Assembly: GCA_045599305.1 (NCBI GenBank)
Contig: JAZRVU010000014.1
Coordinates: 1-8,109, forward strand
Origin: SIG588 sp045599305
GTDB lineage: Bacteria; Bacillota; Clostridia; Oscillospirales; Acutalibacteraceae
DNA length: 8,109 nucleotides
Reading direction: 5' to 3'
In this document: positions 1 to 4,982 of the stretch, piece by piece
Numbering within the stretch: the stretch's first letter is position 1
Layout of the letters: every line of letters starts with the position of its first letter
Notes under the pieces: generated by a model
The model's database searches: none
Told to the model about the DNA's origin: nothing
The model's input: only the letters and a program-made list of their open reading frames with translations
Translations under genes and position numbers: made by a program

Positions 1-1
1 T

Positions 2-27
2 CATCTGAAATATGCGGTTTTCAGATG
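2..27. repeat. Perfect 9-bp inverted repeat at window edge
   Basis: CATCTGAAA at 2-10 pairs with TTTCAGATG at 19-27 across an 8-nt loop, so either strand could form a stable hairpin. It lies about 170 nt downstream of the rpmE stop. No T-run follows on the plus strand, and the minus-strand 3' flank is outside the window, so it cannot be called a terminator. The rest of 1-197 is AT-richer than the genes and contains no convincing coding sequence. Confidence 0.4.
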
Positions 28-197
28 CGCAGCAGTTTTGAATGAGATAGGATCGAGCGAAAACGCCGCTGACAAAGCCGCAGACATACGGCCGTATTTC
101 AAGGCTTTTCAGCAAGTTTGCGCCGATCATAGCCATTCAAAACCGGTTTTCTCCCTTTGTGAAGGCACCCAAGCGCTGCCCGTTCGTTTCTGCGAAC

Positions 198-404
198 TTA
201 TTTATCCTGCATACCAAAGCGCTTCTTAAAACGGTCAACGCGCCCGCCGGTATCGACCAGCTTCTGCTTGCCGGTGAAGAAGGGGTGGCACTTGGAGCAA
301 ATCTCAACACGGATGTTTTCCTTGGTGGAACCGGTCGCGATCACTTCGCCGCAAGCGCACGTAATGGTGGTCTGCTTGTAGTTCGGATGGATGGACTCTT
401 TCAT
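198..404 (-). CDS. rpmE: 50S ribosomal protein L31, zinc-binding type
   Basis: A 68-residue protein of the large ribosomal subunit that helps bridge it to the small subunit. The sequence matches the family over its whole length: it begins MKESIHPNY, contains the hallmark CSKCHPFFTGKQ (residues 36-47), and continues TGGRVDRFKKRFG. Cysteines 16, 18, 36 and 39 form the complete zinc ligand set, so this is the zinc-containing (C+) paralogue and not the zinc-free form made during zinc starvation. The start at 404 is chosen because an AAAGGA ribosome binding site lies 9 nt upstream. The in-frame ATG at 413 directly abuts that site and would add only three residues. The gene has its own promoter and a hairpin leader. 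No intrinsic terminator is visible in the 197 nt downstream, so transcription may continue beyond the window. Confidence 0.97.
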   Translation of the reverse strand: MKESIHPNYKQTTITCACGEVIATGSTKENIRVEICSKCHPFFTGKQKLVDTGGRVDRFKKRFGMQDK

Positions 405-428
405 TTCGCTCATTCCTTTCGAAAGTAT

Positions 429-466
429 GGGACTGTTTTGGATGCATGGGAAGCCATGCGCAGTCC
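429..466 (-). promoter_or_regulatory. Hairpin leader of rpmE, possible L31 autoregulatory element
   Basis: Between the rpmE promoter and its ribosome binding site the transcript can form a two-tier hairpin. An outer stem GGACTG/CAGTCC (461-466 with 430-435) encloses an inner stem GCATGG/CCATGC (454-459 with 444-449) with a 4-nt loop and an asymmetric internal loop containing CCAAAA. Leaders that bind the encoded protein are known for many ribosomal proteins, and L31 leaders have been proposed in several bacterial groups. The position and nested shape fit such a leader, but I cannot confirm that it matches a named motif. No T-run follows, so it is not a terminator. Confidence 0.5.
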
Positions 467-477
467 TTAACAAGGGT

Positions 478-506
478 ACTATATCACACCGGGATGCAAA
501 TTGCAA
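478..506 (-). promoter_or_regulatory. Sigma-A promoter of rpmE
   Basis: On the minus strand, TTGCAA (501-506) and TATAGT (478-483) are separated by exactly 17 bp. Transcription would begin near 471, just before the hairpin leader, leaving an untranslated region of about 65 nt. The -35 hexamer overlaps the end of the upstream decayed gene, so rpmE is expressed independently of the acyl-CoA synthetase gene. Confidence 0.75.
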
Positions 507-514
507 GTGTTTTT

Positions 515-729
515 TTACGATTTTGCCGAATTATTTTTGGCAAAGAAGGTCGCGGCCACGCCGACGGCGCCGAGCTCCGCCCACAAAAGGGACATGCCGA
601 CACGAACGCCCACCGCCACCGAAACAGCAGGGCAAACAGGCCGGCGATCTACAGCACGGGATGACCGACGAACGGAAAGACAGCAGCCACCGCCCCGATG
701 GACAGGGCTTTGCGATTTTCGGATTTCAA
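515..729 (-). pseudogene. Decayed small membrane protein gene
   Basis: Thirty-five nucleotides after the synthetase stop codon, a GGGAGCGGGGGA ribosome binding site precedes a TTG start at 729. The reading frame gives a hydrophobic 26-residue peptide containing ALSIGAVAAVFPFVGHPVL and then hits TAG at 651-649. Past the stop the same frame continues as IAGLFALLF. A neighbouring frame then continues with VAVGVRVGMSLLWAELG (residues 3-19 after the shift), GAVGVAATFFAK, and a TAA stop at 515-517. Joined, these pieces read as a protein of about 70 residues with two likely membrane segments and a short polar C-terminus, which suggests one nonsense change plus one frameshift near 622-627. The joint is inferred from hydrophobic continuity, and I do not recognise the family. 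Chance hydrophobicity in GC-rich DNA, or sequencing errors, are the alternatives. Confidence 0.42.
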
Positions 730-764
730 ATCCCCCGCTCCCTTTCTTTTCGCCTGCAAAGCCG

Positions 765-3032
765 TCACAGCTTGTGCCGGATGATCTTGCCGCTGATGGT
801 CTTGGGCAGTTCGGCCTTGAACTCCACGATACGCGGATATTTATACGGCGCGGTGTGCTGCTTGACATAGGTCTGGATCTCTTTCTTGAGTTCCTCTGTC
901 CCCTCTGTCCCCTTCGTCAGCACGATGCTCGCCTTGACCACCTGCCCGCGGATCTCGTCGGGGGCGGCGGAGACGCCGCATTCCAGCACATAGGGCAGTT
1001 CCATGATGACACTTTCGATCTCGAAGGGCCCGATGCGGTAGCCGGAGGACTTGATGACATCGTCCGCACGGCCGACGTACCAATAAAAGCCGTCCTCGTC
1101 CCGCCACGCGAGGTCACGGGTGTGGTAGAGGCCGTCGTGCCAGACGGCCGCGGTGGTCTCGGGATCACGGTAGTAGCCGTTGAACAGGCCGCAGGGCTTG
1201 CGGCGGTCGGTGCGGATGACGATCTCGCCCGTCTCACCCACGCCCACCGGCTCGCCGTCCGGCGAGACCAGTTCCACCTCGAAGCCGGGCACCGGCTGTC
1301 CCATGGAGCCGAGCTTGTGCGGGCGGCCGAGCAGGTTGCCGATGGTCAGAGTGGTCTCGGTCTGGCCGAAGCCCTCCATCAGCCGCAGGCCGGTGGCCTC
1401 CTCGAACCGGCGGAACACCTCCGGATTGAGTGCCTCGCCCGCGGTGGTGGCGCGCTGTACCGAACTGAGATCATAGCCGGAGAGATCCTGCTTGATCATC
1501 ATGCGGTACATGGTGGGCGGCGCACAGAAGGTGGTGATTTGATATTGGGCGAAGAGCGGCAGGATATCCGCCGCGTCAAAGCGCTCGAAATCATAGACGA
1601 ACACCGCGCCCTCCGACATCCACTGGCCGTAGAGTTTGCCCCAGAGCGCCTTGCCCCAGCCGGTCTCGGAGATGGTGAAATGCAGCCCGCCGGAGCGGAC
1701 GCAGTGCCAGTAGCGCGCGGTGACGAAATGGCCGAGCGCATACTTGTAATTATGCGTGGCGATCTTGGGCACGCCGGTGGTGCCGGAGGTGAAGAACATG
1801 AGCATGGGGTCTTCGCCGCAGGGAGCATCCTGTGTCCGCTCGAAGCGGCCGCTGAACAGCGGGTATTCGGCGTCAAAATCGTGCCAGCCCTCCCGGCTGC
1901 CGCCCGCCAGCACCTTGACGGCGAGTTCCGGGCAACCGACGGCCGCCGCATCCACCATATCGGCGGTGTGGCCGTGGGCGGTGCAGACGATGGCGGACAC
2001 CCCCGCCGCGGCAAAGCGGTATTCGAAATCGTGCTTTTGCAGCATATCGGTGGCGGGGATGGCGATGGCACCCAGCTTGTGCAGTGCCAGAATGGCAAAC
2101 CAGAACTGGTATTGCCGGCGCAGCACCAGCATCACGCGGTCACCCTTTTTGATGCCGAGCGATTTGAAATAGTTGGCACACTGCGAGGAAGCGCGCTTGA
2201 CGTCCCCGAAGGTGAAGCGGTGCTCGTTCTTGTCCTTATCCAGATGGATCATGGCCAGACGGTCGGGATCACGGGCGGCAACGGCGTCCACCACATCAAA
2301 GGCGAAATTGAAGGCATCCTCATTTTCAAAGGCGAGGTCGGTCAGCACCCCGTTTTCGTCCTCGGTCACCTTGACGAACTTCTCGCACACCAGATTTTCC
2401 GAGCGGTTGGCGGAAACGATGCTGTCCCGCACCGTCTGCTCCTGCACCGACTCGCCCGGCAGCACCACCGCGCAGAACAGGCAGTCCTGCCCGTCCACGG
2501 CGATCATGCCGTGCGGGGTGGAACTGTTATAGTAGATGCTGTCGCCTTCGGAGAGCACTTCGGTGTGGTCACCGACCTGCACCTTCAGACGCCCCTTGAG
2601 CACGAGGTCGAACTCCTGCCCGCTGTGGGTGGTGAGGTGGATGGGGCGGTTCTGCAGTGCGGCGGAGTACTCATACCGCACCCAGTACGGCTCGGCCAGT
2701 TTGTTGCGGAAGAGCGGCGCGAGATTCTGGATCTCGATGCCCTCCTCACGGGCAGTCTGCTGCCCTTCCCCGCGGCGGGTGACGGTGTAGGAGGACAGAT
2801 GGGCGCTGTCGCCCTCCAGCAGATCGGTGATGGAGAGGTTGAACGCCTGTGCGCATTTGTGGATGAAGGTGAAGGGCAGATCGGTCTGTCCTGCTTCATA
2901 ACGCCGGTATTCGTCCAGCGTGACATCGGTCTCGACCGCCAGTTCCTGCTCCGAAAGGCCGGTGATCTCCCGCATTTCCCGAATGCGGCGCGCCACCTCC
3001 CGCAATTGGTCGGACGTTTTGCTGAATTCCAT
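765..3032 (-). CDS. HTH-cupin-acyl-CoA synthetase fusion protein
   Basis: A 755-residue cytoplasmic protein with three parts. Residues about 7-73 are an XRE-type helix-turn-helix (GLSEQELAVETDV, YRRYEAGQTDLP). Residues about 115-190 are a cupin barrel (HSGQEFDLVLKGRLKV with H136 and E140; GDSIYYNSSTPHG with H174). Residues about 240-755 are an AMP-forming ligase: P-loop FTSGTTGVPK (414-423), GFGQTET (554-560), GRADDVIKSSGYRIGP (654-669) and C-terminal PKTISGKIIR with catalytic K749. The ligase should couple a carboxylic acid to CoA via an acyl-adenylate. GLHFTISETGWGKALWGKLY (449-468) resembles the medium-chain/branched-chain acyl-CoA synthetase (MACS) group more than acetate ligases. The usual TGD of motif A7 reads TRD (638-640). 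The start at 3032 follows GGGGGAG; the in-frame ATG at 3050 abuts the riboswitch T-run and has no ribosome binding site. A T-box leader precedes the gene. The exact substrate is unknown. Confidence 0.9.
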   Translation of the reverse strand: MEFSKTSDQLREVARRIREMREITGLSEQELAVETDVTLDEYRRYEAGQTDLPFTFIHKCAQAFNLSITDLLEGDSAHLSSYTVTRRGEGQQTAREEGIEIQNLAPLFRNKLAEPYWVRYEYSAALQNRPIHLTTHSGQEFDLVLKGRLKVQVGDHTEVLSEGDSIYYNSSTPHGMIAVDGQDCLFCAVVLPGESVQEQTVRDSIVSANRSENLVCEKFVKVTEDENGVLTDLAFENEDAFNFAFDVVDAVAARDPDRLAMIHLDKDKNEHRFTFGDVKRASSQCANYFKSLGIKKGDRVMLVLRRQYQFWFAILALHKLGAIAIPATDMLQKHDFEYRFAAAGVSAIVCTAHGHTADMVDAAAVGCPELAVKVLAGGSREGWHDFDAEYPLFSGRFERTQDAPCGEDPMLMFFTSGTTGVPKIATHNYKYALGHFVTARYWHCVRSGGLHFTISETGWGKALWGKLYGQWMSEGAVFVYDFERFDAADILPLFAQYQITTFCAPPTMYRMMIKQDLSGYDLSSVQRATTAGEALNPEVFRRFEEATGLRLMEGFGQTETTLTIGNLLGRPHKLGSMGQPVPGFEVELVSPDGEPVGVGETGEIVIRTDRRKPCGLFNGYYRDPETTAAVWHDGLYHTRDLAWRDEDGFYWYVGRADDVIKSSGYRIGPFEIESVIMELPYVLECGVSAAPDEIRGQVVKASIVLTKGTEGTEELKKEIQTYVKQHTAPYKYPRIVEFKAELPKTISGKIIRHKL

Positions 3033-3051
3033 CTCGCTCCCCCGTTTCATG

Positions 3052-3093
3052 AAAAATAAAAAACCCGCCTCAAAGAAACCGTTCTTTGAGACG
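3052..3093 (-). terminator. Regulated terminator of the T-box leader
   Basis: A 12-bp stem, CGTCTCAAAGAA (3093-3082) with TTCTTTGAGGCG (3077-3066), one G-U pair and a CGGT loop, is followed on the minus strand by a T-rich run (3063-3052). The CTCAAA in its 5' arm can instead pair with TTTGAG at 3129-3124, just upstream of the T-box bulge. The terminator and antiterminator are therefore mutually exclusive. It ends 20 nt before the synthetase start codon. Confidence 0.93.
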
Positions 3094-3337
3094 AGCGATC
3101 GTTCCCGATTACCCGCGGTACCACTCAAATTGCGCCAAAGGCGCCGCTCATGAGGCTCCAACAAGCCCTTGGCACTAACGCGGCCGTCACGGGACCCCCT
3201 ACTCACCGGCAAAACGGCTTCGGGGTGTTCGGCTCGGAAGGGATGGGTGACATGGCACACGCGCTATCGGCTCGCAGCGACCGCCGACTCTCTTAAAACG
3301 AATGCACCGCACCGTCTTCGTCATCGCTTTTACATTT
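3052..3337 (-). ncRNA. T-box riboswitch leader (tRNA-sensing)
   Basis: A leader of about 285 nt between a strong promoter and the HTH-cupin-synthetase gene. The decisive sign is the T-box sequence UGGUACCGCG (3123-3114) inside an antiterminator whose arms TTTGAG (3129-3124) and CTCAAA compete with a terminator. Upstream, Stem I begins with a GATGACGAAGAC-type segment. Its distal part is AGAGAGTCGGCGG followed by a loop and AGCCGATAG, the usual AG bulge and double T-loop that stack on the tRNA elbow. AGTAGG (3204-3199) and GACGG to CGTTA (3189-3176) are the usual linker and Stem III region. UGGU calls for discriminator base A73, which suits Ile and many other tRNAs but not Ser, Gly or His. The best-aligned specifier is AUC (Ile, 3244-3242). 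ACC (Thr, 3226-3224), which follows GAAC, is an alternative. Family certain; amino acid not. Confidence 0.93.
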
Positions 3338-3343
3338 TAAACG

Positions 3344-3372
3344 ATTGTAGCACAGGCGCCGCCGCTTGTCAA
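3344..3372 (-). promoter_or_regulatory. Sigma-A promoter of the T-box / synthetase unit
   Basis: Consensus TTGACA (3372-3367) and TACAAT (3349-3344) are separated by exactly 17 bp on the minus strand. A start near 3337 places Stem I of the T-box at the very 5' end of the transcript, as expected. The -35 box lies only about 22 bp past the gdhA terminator T-run, so this unit is transcribed separately from gdhA. A near-consensus promoter with attenuation downstream is the usual T-box arrangement. Confidence 0.88.
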
Positions 3373-3394
3373 TACCCCCGGTGCGAAAAAACAC

Positions 3395-3433
3395 AAAAAA
3401 GTCCCGCACCGTCCGATGTGGGCGGTGCGGGAC
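3395..3433 (-). terminator. Intrinsic terminator of gdhA
   Basis: A perfect 11-bp GC-rich stem, GTCCCGCACCG (3433-3423) with CGGTGCGGGAC (3411-3401), has an 11-nt loop and is followed on the minus strand by six T residues (3400-3395) and a further T-rich stretch. It begins about 17 nt after the gdhA stop codon. The plus-strand side has an A-run instead of a T-run, so it acts in one direction only. Confidence 0.95.
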
Positions 3434-3449
3434 GAAAAAACGGGAAAAC

Positions 3450-4796
3450 TTACACCACGCCCTGAGCGAGCATGGCATCGGCGACCTTCAGGAAGCCGGC
3501 GATGTTGGCACCCGCGATCAGGTCGCCCTTCATGCCGTATTCCTCGGCAGCCTCGACGGAAGCGCTGAAGATGTTGACCATGATCTGGTGCAGCTTCTCG
3601 TCCACTTCCTCGGCAGTCCAGCTGTAGCGCATGGAGTTCTGGCTCATTTCCAGACCGGAAACAGCCACGCCGCCGGCATTCACGGCCTTGGACGGCGCCA
3701 CGACCACATTGTTCGCCTTGAAGAAAGCCACGGCATCGGCGGTGGTGGGCATGTTGGCCACTTCCACATAGAACTTGGTGCCGTTCTTCACGATGTTCTG
3801 CGCATCCTCGATGCGGACTTCGTTCTGGGTGGCGCAGGGCATGGCCACGTCCACCTTGACTTCCCACGGCTTGCGGCCGGCGAAGAAGGGCACGCCGAAC
3901 TTATCGGCATAATCCTGCACCTTGTCGCGGCCGGAGGCACGCATCTCGAGCATGAAGTTGATCTTTTCCTTGGTGCTGATGCCGTTTTCGTCATAGACAT
4001 AGCCGTCCGGGCCGGAGATGGTGAGCACCTTGCCGCCCAGTTCGGTGATCTTGGAGACAGCGCCCCACGCCACATTGCCGAAGCCGGAGATGGCGAAGGT
4101 CTTGCCCTTGATATCCTCACCGAAGGACTTGAGCAGCTCCACCGCATAATAGGTGGCGCCGTAGCCGGTGGCTTCGGGACGGATCAGGGAACCGCCGTAG
4201 GGACGGCCCTTGCCGGTGAGCACGCCGGTGAACTCGTCACGCAGACGCTTGTACTGGCCGAACAGGAAACCGATCTCGCGGGCACCCACACCGATATCGC
4301 CGGCGGGCACGTCGGTGTCGGGGCCGATGTACTTGGACAGCTCGGTCATGAAGCTCTGGCAGAAACGCATGACCTCCGCGTCGCTCTTGCCGCGGGGATC
4401 GAAGTCGGAACCGCCCTTGCCGCCGCCCATGGGCAGGCTGGTCAGGGTGTTCTTGAAGGTCTGCTCAAAGCCGAGGAACTTGATGATGGAAGAATTGACA
4501 GAGGGATGGAAACGCAGGCCACCCTTGTAAGGGCCGATGGCCGAGTTGAACTGCACGCGGTAGCCGCGGTTGACCTGCACGTTACCGGCATCGTCCACCC
4601 ACGGGACACGGAACAGGATCTGGCGCTCCGGCTCCACCATACGCTCCAGCACGCCGCTGGTGATGTAGACGGGCTTCTTCTCCACCACGGGCTCCAGAGA
4701 CTCCAGCACTTCGCTGACAGCCTGAATAAATTCCGGCTCGCCGGGATTGCGCTTTTCCACGCGCTCCAACAGCGAGATCAAATACGCGTTCTTCAT
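3450..4796 (-). CDS. gdhA: Glutamate dehydrogenase, hexameric class, probably NAD-dependent
   Basis: A 448-residue cytoplasmic enzyme that interconverts glutamate with 2-oxoglutarate and ammonia. Length and sequence match the 50-kDa hexameric family end to end. Substrate-domain motifs include GPYKGGLRFHP (88-98), LPMGGGKGGSDFDP (121-134) with catalytic-site K127, and PAGDIGVGAREIG (164-176). The nucleotide fold shows ISGFGNVAWG (236-245), then SGPDGYVYDENG (261-272). F239, P263 and D264 match positions that help set NAD preference in the Clostridium symbiosum enzyme, whereas NADP-type enzymes such as E. coli GdhA read SGSGN and SDSxG there. The cofactor is therefore more likely NAD than the NADP that default annotation would give. 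The start at 4796 has AGGAGGA 8 nt upstream. It has its own promoter and terminator and is a single-gene unit, divergent from the hydrolase-like gene. Confidence 0.96.
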   Translation of the reverse strand: MKNAYLISLLERVEKRNPGEPEFIQAVSEVLESLEPVVEKKPVYITSGVLERMVEPERQILFRVPWVDDAGNVQVNRGYRVQFNSAIGPYKGGLRFHPSVNSSIIKFLGFEQTFKNTLTSLPMGGGKGGSDFDPRGKSDAEVMRFCQSFMTELSKYIGPDTDVPAGDIGVGAREIGFLFGQYKRLRDEFTGVLTGKGRPYGGSLIRPEATGYGATYYAVELLKSFGEDIKGKTFAISGFGNVAWGAVSKITELGGKVLTISGPDGYVYDENGISTKEKINFMLEMRASGRDKVQDYADKFGVPFFAGRKPWEVKVDVAMPCATQNEVRIEDAQNIVKNGTKFYVEVANMPTTADAVAFFKANNVVVAPSKAVNAGGVAVSGLEMSQNSMRYSWTAEEVDEKLHQIMVNIFSASVEAAEEYGMKGDLIAGANIAGFLKVADAMLAQGVV

Positions 4797-4830
4797 AATG
4801 CGATTCCTCCTAAATAAAAATCATGTTCCG

Positions 4831-4859
4831 ATTGTAGCACAATCCGCTGCGCTTTGCAA
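4831..4859 (-). promoter_or_regulatory. Sigma-A promoter of gdhA
   Basis: TTGCAA (4859-4854) and TACAAT (4836-4831) are 17 bp apart on the minus strand. The -10 box is embedded in a dyad, GATTGT-N3-ACAATC (4830-4844), which could be a repressor site or chance. The segment TGTGCTACAATCG is identical over 13 bp to the T-box promoter's -10 region. Transcription would start near 4824, giving a leader of about 28 nt with an AGGAGGA ribosome binding site at 4811-4805. Confidence 0.85.
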
Positions 4860-4888
4860 TAGGCAAATCCGAAAAAAATACGGTTTTT

Positions 4889-4916
4889 TTGCAATTTCAA
4901 AATGTGAAACTTGCAA
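4889..4916. promoter_or_regulatory. TTGCAA dyad in divergent spacer, candidate operator
   Basis: Two TTGCAA palindromes (4889-4894 and 4911-4916) flank an inner inverted pair, TTTCA (4895-4899) and TGAAA (4905-4909), giving a nearly symmetric 28-bp element. It lies between the -35 boxes of gdhA (30 bp away) and of the plus-strand hydrolase-like gene (14 bp away). Those -35 boxes are themselves TTGCAA. The position suits a regulator acting on both genes, but no known operator consensus is recognised, and AT-rich spacers produce dyads by chance. Confidence 0.3.
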
Positions 4917-4929
4917 AATCGCAAAGACC

Positions 4930-4958
4930 TTGCAACTATTTTCCATTTATGTTATGAT
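4930..4958 (+). promoter_or_regulatory. Sigma-A promoter of the hydrolase-like gene
   Basis: TTGCAA (4930-4935) and TATGAT (4953-4958) are 17 bp apart. Transcription would begin around 4965, only about 18 nt before the start codon at 4983. The leader is thus just long enough for the GGGAG ribosome binding site, leaving little room for RNA-level control. Confidence 0.78.
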
Positions 4959-4982
4959 ACCGTATGCAAGGGAGTGACAGAC

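Noticed and set aside
1..136. Possible small minus-strand gene starting ATGGCTATGATC at 136
   Set aside because: The only upstream GGGAG is 14 nt away, the 45 visible residues resemble nothing I know, and the frame runs off the window, so it cannot be supported.
182..197. GTTCG/CGAAC hairpin just after the rpmE stop
   Set aside because: Only 5 bp, and no T-run follows on the minus strand, so it is too weak to call a terminator.
522..544. TTTGCC/GGCAAA inverted repeat near the rpmE promoter
   Set aside because: A 6-bp stem with an 11-nt loop and no T-run on the appropriate side; it lies inside the decayed membrane-protein gene and does not look like a terminator.
501..3059. 852-codon open frame on the plus strand
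   Set aside because: It is the exact antisense of the HTH-cupin-synthetase gene plus its downstream spacer. It has no ribosome binding site or recognisable motif, and long antisense frames are expected in GC-rich codons.
3033..3260. N-terminal extension of the synthetase ORF to 3260
   Set aside because: This stretch is the T-box leader with its terminator; translated, it shows no protein similarity. The real start follows the GGGGGAG site at 3032.
3366..4817. 483-codon open frame on the plus strand opposite gdhA
   Set aside because: Antisense shadow of gdhA; it would also span the gdhA terminator and both promoters.
4911..4982. Upstream extension of the hydrolase-like ORF
   Set aside because: It begins ahead of the -35 box at 4930 and has no ribosome binding site; the ATG at 4983 has GGGAG at good spacing.
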